Shown here: positions 33,287-42,086 of the stretch, piece by piece | Layout of the letters: the number at the start of each line of letters is the position of its first letter | Numbering within the stretch: the first letter of the stretch is position 1 | Assembly: GCA_949948985.1 (NCBI GenBank) | Contig: CATLIG010000005.1 | Span: forward strand, 1-64,000 | Reading direction: 5' to 3' | Source of the DNA: an uncultured Clostridia bacterium | GTDB lineage: Bacteria > Bacillota > Clostridia > Lachnospirales > CAG-274 | DNA length: 64,000 nucleotides | Notes under the pieces: generated by a model | The model's database searches: none | Seen by the model: the letters and a program-made list of their open reading frames with translations, nothing else | Told to the model about the DNA's origin: nothing | Translations under genes and position numbers: made by a program

Positions 33287-34160
33287 TAAAATAAGAGTAG
33301 GAAGCAGAGAAAGCAAACTGGCTGTTTTACAAAGCAATATGGTTATTGATATTATTAAAAAAAATTGTCCGTGGTATGATATTGAACTTGTCACAATAAA
33401 AACAACAGGAGATAAAATACTTGATAAAACTTTAGATAAAATAGGAGGAAAAGGTCTTTTTGTTAAAGAGCTTGATAAAGCTTTGTCTGAAAAAAGGGTT
33501 GATATAACCGTTCATTCCCTGAAAGATATTCCGGTATTTGAAAATGAGATGTTTCCTATAGCGGCTTATACAAAATGTAAATCTCCTTATGACGTTCTTG
33601 TTTTGCCGAAAGGAGTATCTGAAATTGATTTTTCAAAGCCTGTTGGTTCATCAAGTTTAAGACGAAGTGTACAGTTTAAAAAATTGTTTCCAACATCGCT
33701 CATTAAGCCTATACGGGGAAATGTAATTACGAGGCTTGATAAGCTTGATAATGGTGAATATTCAGCTTTGATATTAGCTGAAGCCGGACTTGAAAGACTT
33801 GGTCTTGCGGAAAGGATAAGCAGAGTTTTTTCTGAAAATGAGATTGTACCGGCGGCAGGACAAGGAGTTATTGCGGTACAAAAAAGAAAGGACGATGATT
33901 TAGATTTTCTGAAATATGTGAACAATGAGGAGTCTGAAATACGTTCAAAGGCGGAAAGGGCATTTATAAGAGAACTTGACGGAGGATGTTCTTCTCCTGT
34001 TGGGTGCTTCTCAAGGATATCAGGTGATATGATTGAGATTACAGGGTTTTATTCTGATGAAAATTCTTATGAAATACAAAAGATACGATGTAATATTAAT
34101 AAGGCTGAAAAAACGGCGGTTGAACTTGCTTATAAAATTAAGAGGGTGATTGGACAGTGA
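33279..34160 (+). CDS. hemC: Porphobilinogen deaminase (hydroxymethylbilane synthase)
   Basis: A 293-residue enzyme condensing four porphobilinogens. IRVGSRESKLAVLQSNMV is the N-terminal signature. TTGDKILDKTLDKIGGKGLF and DITVHSLKDIPVFE are active-site blocks, SSLRRSVQ follows, and the cofactor-bearing cysteine is in ELDGGCSSPVGCFS. It overlaps the previous and next genes by a few bases, with the spacing seen throughout the cluster. Confidence 0.95.
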   Translation: MPDKIRVGSRESKLAVLQSNMVIDIIKKNCPWYDIELVTIKTTGDKILDKTLDKIGGKGLFVKELDKALSEKRVDITVHSLKDIPVFENEMFPIAAYTKCKSPYDVLVLPKGVSEIDFSKPVGSSSLRRSVQFKKLFPTSLIKPIRGNVITRLDKLDNGEYSALILAEAGLERLGLAERISRVFSENEIVPAAGQGVIAVQKRKDDDLDFLKYVNNEESEIRSKAERAFIRELDGGCSSPVGCFSRISGDMIEITGFYSDENSYEIQKIRCNINKAEKTAVELAYKIKRVIGQ

Positions 34161-35656
34161 AAGGAAAAGTTATTCTTATTGGAGCGGGACCGGGAGATTT
34201 TGGACTTATGACAATAAAAGGATTTGAAAAGCTTAAAAACGCTGATGTTGTTGTATATGACAGACTTGTTGGCGAGGATATTTTAAGGTTTATTCCTGAA
34301 AATGCTGAAAAAATTGATGTTGGTAAAAAAGCGTCGGAACATAAAATCCCTCAATATGAAATAAACAGAATTTTAACTGAAAAGGCTCTTTCAGGTAAAA
34401 ATGTTGTAAGACTTAAAGGCGGAGATTGTTTTTTATTTGGAAGGGGCGGAGAAGAAGTTGAATTTCTGAAAAACAATGACATAGATTTTGAAGTTGTGCC
34501 GGGAATAACATCAGCTCTTGCTGTTCCGGCATACGCAGGTATTCCAATAACCCATAGAGATTTTGCGTCTTCTGTTTATATTATAACAGGACACAAAAAG
34601 GATAACGAACCCCTTGATATAAATTTTGAAAACTGTGTAAAATGCGGAGGTACTCTTGTTTTTCTTATGGGTGTTTCCAACATTAAATATATAACAGAGG
34701 GGCTTATTTCAAATGGTATGAAAAAAGATATGCCTTGCGGAGTTATTGAAAGAGGTACTCTGCCAAATCAAAGAAAGATTATTTCAACAGTTTCAGATAT
34801 TGCGGAAATTTGCGAAAATGAAAAAATTGAAAGTCCTGCTGTTATAATTATAGGAAAAGTCTGTGAACTTGGTTATGATTTTGACTGGTTTGAAAAGCTG
34901 CCGCTTAAAGGGAAAAATATTGTTGTAACAAGACCTAAAGACAGAGCGGAAGGAATTTCTGAAAAACTTAAAAAATTAGGCGCTTATGTTATGGAATATC
35001 CTTGTATAGAAACAATAAGTCTTATTGACGATAAGCTTTTTTATGAGATTTTAAAAAAGATAGAGTTATACGATTGGATTGTGTTTACAAGTCCGTCAGG
35101 GGTTAAATTTGTTTTTGACAGTTTTTTTAATAAAAAAATTGACGGCAGGATTTTCTATGGAAAAAAAATAGCCGTTATAGGTAACGCTACAGGAGATGAA
35201 CTTAAAAAATACGGAATGTTTTATGATGCTATGCCTGAAATATATGATGGAAAAAATCTTGGAATTCTTCTGGGAAAGATTACAAAAGGGAAAAAAGTTC
35301 TGCTTTTAAGAGCGAAAGACGGGTCTTCAGAACTAACTTATGAGCTTGAAAAAACCGAAGTACAGTTTGACGATACGGCGGTATATTATACTAATTATAT
35401 AAATAATCAGGATAATATGGTTAAAGAAAAGATTTTAAAAGGGGATATTGATTATATAACTTTTACATCATCGTCAACGGTAAAAGCGTTTGCTATATCT
35501 GTAAATAAAGGTTATGACAAATTTACAGGCGTGTGTATAGGAGAGAAAACAAACAGTGAAGCGATAAAACACGGAATAAATACTATTGTAAGCAAACGAG
35601 CCGTTATTGACGATATGGTTTCGCTTATTGTATCGGAGGTGAAAAAATGCCGATAG
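34157..35656 (+). CDS. cobA-hemD: Fused uroporphyrinogen-III C-methyltransferase and uroporphyrinogen-III synthase
   Basis: A 499-residue two-domain protein. Residues 1-245 are CobA/SUMT: LIGAGPGDFGLMTIKGFEKL, VVYDRLVGEDIL, RLKGGDCFLFGRGGEE and PGITSALAVPAYAGIPITHR. Residues about 250-499 are HemD: KNIVVTRPKDRAEGISEKL and WIVFTSPSGVKFVFD, with the ITFTSSSTVKAFA block near the end. The fusion makes uroporphyrinogen III and methylates it to precorrin-2 in one polypeptide, an arrangement common in Clostridia. The start is GTG 34157, overlapping hemC by 4 bp. Confidence 0.95.
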   Translation: MKGKVILIGAGPGDFGLMTIKGFEKLKNADVVVYDRLVGEDILRFIPENAEKIDVGKKASEHKIPQYEINRILTEKALSGKNVVRLKGGDCFLFGRGGEEVEFLKNNDIDFEVVPGITSALAVPAYAGIPITHRDFASSVYIITGHKKDNEPLDINFENCVKCGGTLVFLMGVSNIKYITEGLISNGMKKDMPCGVIERGTLPNQRKIISTVSDIAEICENEKIESPAVIIIGKVCELGYDFDWFEKLPLKGKNIVVTRPKDRAEGISEKLKKLGAYVMEYPCIETISLIDDKLFYEILKKIELYDWIVFTSPSGVKFVFDSFFNKKIDGRIFYGKKIAVIGNATGDELKKYGMFYDAMPEIYDGKNLGILLGKITKGKKVLLLRAKDGSSELTYELEKTEVQFDDTAVYYTNYINNQDNMVKEKILKGDIDYITFTSSSTVKAFAISVNKGYDKFTGVCIGEKTNSEAIKHGINTIVSKRAVIDDMVSLIVSEVKKCR

Positions 35657-36276
35657 ATATTGTAAAACCTATAGATATAGAAAGAAAAAGTTTTGAGATT
35701 ATTTCAGAAAAACTTGGCGGAAAAGTTTTTGGTAATGGAAAAGATGACATTATAAAAAGAGTTATTCATACGTCCGCTGATTTTGATTATGCCGATAATC
35801 TTGTTTTTTCAGAGGGAGTTATTGAAAAAGCTCTCTCGGCGATTAAAAACGGAGCTTGTATATTAACTGATACTAATATGGCTTTTTCGGGAATTAACAA
35901 GAAAATTATCTTATCTTTCGGAGGCTGTGTTAAATGCTTTATGAGTGATAAAGATGTTTCGGATAACGCTAAAAAAAGAGGAATTACAAGGGCAATGGTA
36001 AGTATGGAAAAGGCCTGCGGTATAGAGAAAGAGCTTATTATAGCTGTGGGAAACGCTCCTACCGCTCTTATATGGATTGACAAACTTGTTAAAGAGGGCA
36101 GATTAAAGCCAAGTTTAGTTATTGGTGTGCCTGTGGGATTTGTAAATGTTATTGAGGCAAAAGAACTTATTTTAAAAAGCGGTATACCTCATATTGTTTC
36201 TAAAGGAAACAAAGGGGGAAGCACTATTGCTGCTGCTATAGTAAATGCTCTTATATATAAATTAAAAAAATGCTGA
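35647..36276 (+). CDS. cbiC: Cobalt-precorrin-8 methylmutase
   Basis: A 209-residue enzyme moving the C11 methyl to C12 to give cobyrinate. The catalytic histidine is in RVIHTSADFDYADNL, and VGNAPTALIWI, VIGVPVGFVNVIEAKELI and IPHIVSKGNKGGSTIAAAIV are family blocks. Usual length. It overlaps the previous gene by 10 bp with GGAGGTG upstream. A 65-bp gap with family C-like sequence follows before the transporter genes. Confidence 0.95.
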   Translation: MPIDIVKPIDIERKSFEIISEKLGGKVFGNGKDDIIKRVIHTSADFDYADNLVFSEGVIEKALSAIKNGACILTDTNMAFSGINKKIILSFGGCVKCFMSDKDVSDNAKKRGITRAMVSMEKACGIEKELIIAVGNAPTALIWIDKLVKEGRLKPSLVIGVPVGFVNVIEAKELILKSGIPHIVSKGNKGGSTIAAAIVNALIYKLKKC

Positions 36277-36341
36277 TAATAAAATATAAAGTTTTTATGA
36301 ATTGTTATAATTATTTTATTGTTTTGCTATAGGTAAGGTAT

Positions 36342-37382
36342 ATGGAAAATTCCAGTATTAATGAAAGTTTAAAAAATGAAAGAATTAAATACAAAGTTGT
36401 TTTTATAATACTTTTGATTACGCTTGTATGTGTTTTTTTTATAAGTGTAAGTATGGGAACAATGAACATAAAAATTTATGATATTTTAAATGTTATAACA
36501 AGTAAAATTTTTGGGTTTGAAACAGATGTTAAAGAAAATGTCTGCGCTGTTATATGGAATATACGTATTCCCAGAATAATATGCTCGTGTTTTGTAGGTA
36601 TGGGACTTGCCGTAGCGGGAGTTATTTTTCAGGGCATTTTAAGAAATTCTCTCGCTGACCCATATACTCTTGGAATATCTACGGGCGCAAGTTTTGGAGC
36701 ATCGTTCGCTATTATTTTAAATATTATGTTTGAAATTTATTTCCCTACGGTTTTGGCGGCGCTTACAGGAGCTTTTGTAACCCTTTTTATTGTTATTCTA
36801 ATTGCGAGAAAAGGAAATGGTTTTGAAAGTTCAAATCTTATTATAGCGGGAATTATAATGAGTTCTGTTCTGTCATCAGGGGTAAGTTTTATGAAAATGC
36901 TGGCGGGAGAAAATGTGGGCGCTATTGTGTTTTGGATTATGGGCAGCTTGTCCGCTAAAGGATGGAACGATGTTTTATTTGTTATGCCGGTTTCTGTTAT
37001 TTGTACAGCGGTTTCTGTTATTTTTGCTGAAAAGCTCGATATTATGGCATTAGGCGATGACAACGCAAAAAACCTTGGAGTTAATCCTAATAAAACAAGA
37101 CTTTTATATATGATATTGGGTTCAGCCATTACGGCGGTATGTGTGTCAATATGCGGTGTTATTGGATTTATCGGTCTTATTGTGCCTCATTTGTTAAGAT
37201 TCTGGATTACAGCGAGAAACAGTGTTATTATTCCTTTATCGGCTCTTGCGGGAGCTGTTTTGCTTATGACTGCCGATACTTTTGCCAGAATTACGGCATC
37301 GGGGGAAATTCCTGTGGGAGTTTTGACAACTCTTACAGGAGGTCCATTCTTTATATTTATCTTTATACGAAAAAAAAATTAA
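36342..37382 (+). CDS. btuC: Cobalamin/siderophore-type ABC transporter permease (FecCD/BtuC family)
   Basis: A 346-residue membrane protein with about nine or ten spans. Family marks are WNIRIPRIICSCFVGMGLAV, GVIFQGILRNSLADPYTLGI, STGASFGASFAI, LGVNPNKTRLLYMILGS, ICGVIGFIGLIVPHLLRF and PVGVLTTLTGGPFFIFI. Position in the B12 cluster and the adjacent ATPase and binding-protein genes suggest a corrinoid (or related tetrapyrrole/cobalt chelate) importer; iron-siderophore transport cannot be excluded from the fold alone. The ribosome site is weak (AGGTA, 8 bp before ATG). Confidence 0.85.
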   Translation: MENSSINESLKNERIKYKVVFIILLITLVCVFFISVSMGTMNIKIYDILNVITSKIFGFETDVKENVCAVIWNIRIPRIICSCFVGMGLAVAGVIFQGILRNSLADPYTLGISTGASFGASFAIILNIMFEIYFPTVLAALTGAFVTLFIVILIARKGNGFESSNLIIAGIIMSSVLSSGVSFMKMLAGENVGAIVFWIMGSLSAKGWNDVLFVMPVSVICTAVSVIFAEKLDIMALGDDNAKNLGVNPNKTRLLYMILGSAITAVCVSICGVIGFIGLIVPHLLRFWITARNSVIIPLSALAGAVLLMTADTFARITASGEIPVGVLTTLTGGPFFIFIFIRKKN

Positions 37383-37502
37383 TGGGCAATCTACATATAA
37401 ATTTAATCGTATTTTTAATTTTAAAAAACTAAAAAAACGTAAAAGTCAAATTTGCCGATAATTCAAATCCTCAATAGCAAAGAGAATGTTTTGAGTTTAG
37501 GG

Positions 37503-37554
37503 TCAAGGGACAACATCCCTTGCAGGATTGTGGGACAGAGTCCTGCGGTTTTAA
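37503..37554 (+). repeat. Tandem hairpins in the btuC-btuD gap
   Basis: AAGGGA/TCCCTT around CAACA, then CAGGA/TCCTG around a TGTGGGACAGAG-containing loop, lie side by side in a 184-bp gap in an otherwise compact cluster. The wording (GGGTCAAGGGACAACATCCC then TTGCAGGATTGTGGGACAG) looks like a short intergenic repeat unit. No T-run follows, so termination is unlikely; a stability element or insertion remnant is possible. Confidence 0.5.
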
Positions 37555-37566
37555 CGAGGTGATAAA

Positions 37567-38334
37567 ATGAGCGCTGTTCTTGAGGTCAGGAATTTGTTTT
37601 TTGGATATGGAAAAGAACCTTTTTTGAAAAATATATGTTTTGATGTAAAAGAGGGAGAAATGATTTCCGTTATCGGAGAAAATGGAAGTGGAAAGTCAAC
37701 GCTGGTTAAAGCAATAAACGGAAATTTTAAAGATTATAAAGGAGATATTTTTTATAAAGGTAAAAATATTAAAAATATAAAGTATAGAGAGAGAGCAAAG
37801 GAAATTGCCGTATTATATCAAAACTGTGAGTGCAATTTTCCTTTTACGTGTTTTGATATTGTATCTATGGGATTTTATCCTCATAAGGGAAGTTTAAATA
37901 TTAATAATAAAGAAGATATTAATTTTATTGAACATATTATGAAAATAACAGATACTTTGGAAATTTCAAATAAAAGCATAGAGTGTATAAGCGGAGGACA
38001 GAGGCAAAGAGTTCTTATAGCTAAAGCTTTGGCGCAAAAGCCGAATTTATTATTTCTTGACGAGGCAATGAGCGGTTTGGATATATCCGCTAAAATAAAA
38101 ATGTTTGATACTGTTTTGAATAAATGTGTGAAAAGCGGTGTTTCTATTGTGAATATATTACACGATATTAATTTTGCTTTTGAGAAAAGCGACAAAATTA
38201 TCGCTTTAAAAAACGGTGAGCTACATTCTTTTGGAACTCCGAAGGAACTGCTTAATAAAGAATTTTTCCGGGAAGTGTTTAATGTGGAGGTGGAAATTGA
38301 TTTTTATAAAAAACATTTCCGTATAATTTTATAA
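37567..38334 (+). CDS. btuD: ABC transporter ATP-binding protein (BtuD/FecE family)
   Basis: A 255-residue ATPase. Walker A is GENGSGKSTLV, the Q-loop is in VLYQNCECNFPFTCFDIVSMG, the ABC signature is ISGGQRQRVLIAKALAQ, and Walker B is LLFLDEAMSGLD, with the switch histidine in NILHDINFAFE. It partners the preceding permease. CGAGGTG precedes the ATG. Its product powers uptake across the membrane for the BtuF-like protein two genes on. Confidence 0.9.
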   Translation: MSAVLEVRNLFFGYGKEPFLKNICFDVKEGEMISVIGENGSGKSTLVKAINGNFKDYKGDIFYKGKNIKNIKYRERAKEIAVLYQNCECNFPFTCFDIVSMGFYPHKGSLNINNKEDINFIEHIMKITDTLEISNKSIECISGGQRQRVLIAKALAQKPNLLFLDEAMSGLDISAKIKMFDTVLNKCVKSGVSIVNILHDINFAFEKSDKIIALKNGELHSFGTPKELLNKEFFREVFNVEVEIDFYKKHFRIIL

Positions 38335-38369
38335 GATATAGCAAAACAATAAAAAAGGAGTACATAAAT

Positions 38370-39344
38370 ATGATAAAAAAGGTGTTTATTTTTATGAGTA
38401 TGGTTTTAATATGTTGTTCCGCTCTTTTATGCGGGTGCGCTGACATCAAAGATACAGCGGGAATAGTTGAAACCGATGCTGAGACTGAAAATGTTGAAAA
38501 TGTTAAAACATCAGATAAGGAAGATGAGAATATGAAAAAAGGAGACCCATCAAAAAAGGCGGTTTTGGTTGTTAGTTTTGGAACAAGCTATAACGAGTCA
38601 AGAGAAAAAACAATCGGTTCTGTTGAAAAAAAAATTGCCGTCGCTTTGCCGGATTATGAGCAAAGACGAGCTTTTACCAGTCAGATTATAATTGACAAAA
38701 TAGCGAAAAGAGACAATGAAAAAATCGATAATGTTACAGAGGCTATGCAAAAGCTTGTGAACGAAGGATTTGGAACATTAATTGTTCAGCCTACTCACGT
38801 TATGAATGGCGAGGAATATGACGAGATGAAAGAACTTACAGAGCCTTTTGAAAAGAATTTTGTATCAATTAAATACGGAAAGCCTTTGCTTACCTCAAGC
38901 GATGATTATGCTGATGCTATAAACGCTATAGCAAAAGATATTCCGAATCTTACGGATAAAAGCTGTGCTGTTGTATTTATGGGGCATGGTACGGCTCACT
39001 TTGCTAACGCTTCTTATTCAGCTCTTGATTACAGATTTAAGGCCATGGGATTTGAAAATGCTTTTGTGGGAACAGTAGAGGGATATCCTGATATTGATAA
39101 AATTAAAAAAGACCTTGCTGAATTTAAGCCAAAAAAGGTTATTCTTGTTCCTCTTATGATTGTTGCCGGAGACCACGCTAACAACGATATGGCGGGAGAT
39201 GATGAGGATAGCTGGAAAACTCAGCTTAAAAAAGAAGGATACGAGGTGGAATGTATTCTTAAAGGTCTTGGGGAATATGAGGGTATCCAAAATATGTTTG
39301 TAAAACATTGCAATGACGCTTTAAATGAGGCGGCGGAAGAATGA
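38370..39344 (+). CDS. cbiK: Cobaltochelatase CbiK with lipoprotein signal
   Basis: A 324-residue sirohydrochlorin cobaltochelatase. Catalytic family blocks are VLVVSFGTSYNESREKTI, QPTHVMNGEEYDEM, VVFMGHGTAHFANASY and LVPLMIVAGDHANND, the last two with the metal-binding histidines. Unlike standard CbiK (about 265 residues), it has a 54-residue extension starting with a lipoprotein signal (ALLCGC, Cys at about 23), so the main product should be membrane-tethered outside the cell. An internal ATG at 38532, preceded by AAGGAAG at 8 bp, would give a standard-length cytoplasmic enzyme. The gene overlaps the BtuF-like gene by 4 bp. Confidence 0.92.
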   Translation: MIKKVFIFMSMVLICCSALLCGCADIKDTAGIVETDAETENVENVKTSDKEDENMKKGDPSKKAVLVVSFGTSYNESREKTIGSVEKKIAVALPDYEQRRAFTSQIIIDKIAKRDNEKIDNVTEAMQKLVNEGFGTLIVQPTHVMNGEEYDEMKELTEPFEKNFVSIKYGKPLLTSSDDYADAINAIAKDIPNLTDKSCAVVFMGHGTAHFANASYSALDYRFKAMGFENAFVGTVEGYPDIDKIKKDLAEFKPKKVILVPLMIVAGDHANNDMAGDDEDSWKTQLKKEGYEVECILKGLGEYEGIQNMFVKHCNDALNEAAEE

Positions 39345-40783
39345 CAACTATAAAAAAGTTTAAGGTTAGTTTTACAGCGGTTTTTATTATAATATACATT
39401 ACGGCAGTTTTTTGCGGATGTTCAGAAGACAGCGCGCATAATGGAAGTTTATCAAAATCGGCTGTTAATTTTATTGATGACGATGGAATTGAAATAAATC
39501 TCGATAAGCCGGCGGAAAGAATAATATCGTTATATTCCGCGCATACGGAAAATTTATATTATCTTGGCGTCGGAAACAAAGTTATAGGAAGATATAAAAC
39601 TTGTACATATCCTCCTGAGGCTGCTTTTGTTGAAAAATTTGATTACAACGGCGACCCTGAAAACATTATAGCGGCAAATCCTGATTTGGTCATTATACGT
39701 CCTTTTATCAGAAAAAAAGCTCCTGAATATGTAAAGACTATTGAAAATGCCGGAATAAAAGTTGTTTCTCTTTATCCTGATAAATTTGACAAATTTGATG
39801 ATTATATAAATAAGCTGGCTTATCTTACAGGAACGGAAGAAAGAGCGAAAAAGTTGCTTTCGAAATTTCACAGTGAGATTGAAAATATTAAAGCTGTTAC
39901 ATCAAAGATTTCTGAAAAAGAAACTATATTTTTTGAGGCAACGGAAACAAATATAAGGACTGTTACAGCGGATTCAATGGCCGGTTTAGCTATTGAGTAT
40001 GCCGGAGGAATAAATATAGCCAAAGAAGCCGTTCCTATGGAAAAAGGCAGTTCTATAGGAGAGTTTGGTGAAGAAAAGGTTCTTATGAATGCGGATAAAA
40101 TAGACGTATATGTTTCCCAAAGAGGGTCTATGAACAGCGGGGCAAGTAAACAGGGGATTTCTGAAAGAGCGGGATTTGATACTATAAAAGCTATTAAAAA
40201 CGGCAGGTTTTTTACTATTAATGAAAAGTTAATTTCTTCGCCTACATTTCGATATACAAAAGGTGTAAAGGAGATAGCGAGATTTCTTTATCCAAAAGAA
40301 ATGAATGATATTTCTGAATATGAAAATGACAATTTGGCAACAAGAAGAAGTTTCGCTAATATACTTTTTAAATATAAAAATATTCCTGTGTTTGTTCCAA
40401 AATCTTCATCATATTATGAAACAGAACATAAAGGTCATACTTTTGGACTTTTTGAGGATATAAAATGGTATGATGAGGATTTTGATAGTATAGAGTCAAT
40501 TGTTGAGCGAGGATATATAGAAAGCATAAAAGAAAACGGGAAGGAATATTTTTATCCCGATAATAACATAACTCGTGATGAGCTTGCTCAGGCTTTGTTT
40601 GTTATGGGAGAATTTTCTTCAAAAAATACAGACCTCTATATAGAAGATGCCTATAAAAGCAAATATCCAAATATTATTTATATACTTGTGGAGAATAATA
40701 TTTTAGAACTTAAAAATTTTAAATTTGAGCCTGACAGTTATGTGAGCAACAATGATATTATAAAGGCTTTGAAATCTTTTTGA
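39341..40783 (+). CDS. BtuF/FepB-type binding lipoprotein with C-terminal SLH-like repeats
   Basis: A 480-residue extracytoplasmic protein. A signal peptide ends in a lipobox (TAVFCGC). Residues about 45-315 are a class III substrate-binding protein (PAERIISLYSAHTENLYYLG, ENIIAANPDLVIIRPF, and a long linking helix). Residues about 330-480 contain SLH-like motifs, the clearest being FEDIKWYDEDFDSIESIVER with ITRDELAQALFVM, plus degenerate ones before and after it. SLH repeats bind cell-wall polymer, so this protein may have both a lipid and a wall anchor. Context suggests a corrinoid or cobalt-chelate ligand. The ATG overlaps the cbiK stop. Confidence 0.83.
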   Translation: MTTIKKFKVSFTAVFIIIYITAVFCGCSEDSAHNGSLSKSAVNFIDDDGIEINLDKPAERIISLYSAHTENLYYLGVGNKVIGRYKTCTYPPEAAFVEKFDYNGDPENIIAANPDLVIIRPFIRKKAPEYVKTIENAGIKVVSLYPDKFDKFDDYINKLAYLTGTEERAKKLLSKFHSEIENIKAVTSKISEKETIFFEATETNIRTVTADSMAGLAIEYAGGINIAKEAVPMEKGSSIGEFGEEKVLMNADKIDVYVSQRGSMNSGASKQGISERAGFDTIKAIKNGRFFTINEKLISSPTFRYTKGVKEIARFLYPKEMNDISEYENDNLATRRSFANILFKYKNIPVFVPKSSSYYETEHKGHTFGLFEDIKWYDEDFDSIESIVERGYIESIKENGKEYFYPDNNITRDELAQALFVMGEFSSKNTDLYIEDAYKSKYPNIIYILVENNILELKNFKFEPDSYVSNNDIIKALKSF

Positions 40784-40836
40784 AAAACCGGTATTAGAAA
40801 AATACTCTGTAATTGCTGAAAAATGGGAGGTAATTT

Positions 40837-41955
40837 ATGAAAGGAGCGGATAAACTTAAAAAAGGATTTACAACAGGTACTTGCTCCGCTATAGCGGCAA
40901 AGGCAGCGGCAAGAATGATTTTTAGGCAGGCTAAATCCGATAAAGAATTTGTTCTTACTCCTAAAGGAATTGTTGTTGAAACTAAAATTTTGTTTCCCGA
41001 ATTCGACCATATAAGCGCAAGATGTGCAGTGAAAAAATATTCAGGAGACGACCCTGATGTTACAAATGGTATAATACTGTATGTATATGTAAGGCTTACG
41101 GATAAAAAAGAAATTACCATTGATGGAGGAAAGGGAGTCGGAAGAGTAACCAAAAAAGGTCTTTGGCAAAATATTGGAGAAGCGGCCATAAACAAAGTTC
41201 CGAAACAAATGATTACAGAAGCTGTAAAAAATGTATTTGACGAGTATTGTTATGAGGGCGGCGCTGATATTATCATAAGCGTTCCTGATGGAGAAAAAAT
41301 AGCAGATAAAACATTTAACCCAAGGCTTGGTATTACAGGAGGAATATCAATTCTCGGAACAAGCGGCATTGTAGAGCCTATGAGTGAGTCGGCTATTGTT
41401 GAAACAATAAAAACGGAAATTAATGTGAAAAAGGCAAACGGGAGCGATTATATTATGATTTCTCCTGGCAATTATGGTTTTGATTTTATTAAAAAGAACT
41501 TTGATATTGATTTGGACAAAGCTGTAAAATGCGGAAACTTTATAGGAGAAGCTCTTGACTTTTCTAAAGCTGCTGGTTTTGACGGTATTTTACTTATTGG
41601 GCATATAGGAAAGTTTGTTAAGCTGGCAGGGGGAATAATGAATACTCACAGTAAAAACGCTGATGGAAGAATGGAAATTTTTGCATCAAATACCGCTTTA
41701 ATATGTAATGATATTTCTATTGTCCGAAAAATTATAGAATGTTTCACTACAGATGATGCTGTAGAGGTTTTAAAAGAAGCGGGAATATGTGATAAGGTTA
41801 TGGATAAGATTGTGGACAAAGCACTATTTTATGTAAAAAACAGACTCAAAAGCAATATTGAAATTGGCATAATTATGTTCTCAAATATTTATGGGGTTTT
41901 GGGAAAAAGCTATAATGTCTATGAAATGATTAGACGTTTATCTGTATTAAGTTAA
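40837..41955 (+). CDS. cbiD: Cobalt-precorrin-5B C1-methyltransferase
   Basis: A 372-residue SAM-dependent enzyme methylating C1 of the ring; CbiD is specific to the anaerobic route. The N-terminal KKGFTTGTCSAIAAKAA is the family signature. VKKYSGDDPDVTNGI, ITIDGGKGVGRVTKKGLW, NPRLGITGGISILGTSGIV and GHIGKFVKLAGGIMNTHSKN follow. Usual length. GGGAGG lies 7 bp before the ATG. Its stop is 18 bp before a broken family A repeat. Confidence 0.95.
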   Translation: MKGADKLKKGFTTGTCSAIAAKAAARMIFRQAKSDKEFVLTPKGIVVETKILFPEFDHISARCAVKKYSGDDPDVTNGIILYVYVRLTDKKEITIDGGKGVGRVTKKGLWQNIGEAAINKVPKQMITEAVKNVFDEYCYEGGADIIISVPDGEKIADKTFNPRLGITGGISILGTSGIVEPMSESAIVETIKTEINVKKANGSDYIMISPGNYGFDFIKKNFDIDLDKAVKCGNFIGEALDFSKAAGFDGILLIGHIGKFVKLAGGIMNTHSKNADGRMEIFASNTALICNDISIVRKIIECFTTDDAVEVLKEAGICDKVMDKIVDKALFYVKNRLKSNIEIGIIMFSNIYGVLGKSYNVYEMIRRLSVLS

Positions 41956-41973
41956 GAATAAAACTCTAGGCGT

Positions 41974-42035
41974 TGCCTTGCAAAAATAATTTTTAGCTCG
42001 CCTCCTTTTTCTCATTTTCAAGTTGATTGACTATA
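41974..42035 (+). repeat. Repeat family A, copy A4 (right half only)
   Basis: GCCTTGCAAAAATAATTTTT, then CTCCTTTTTCTCATTTTC and the end AAGTTGATTGACTATA match the right halves of A2 and A3. The left half is missing. It lies between cbiD and cbiET. Confidence 0.85.
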
Positions 42036-42086
42036 GTGTAATATGGGAAAAGGTTTACGCTGTTTTGTAAATGAAAGGGTGATTTT

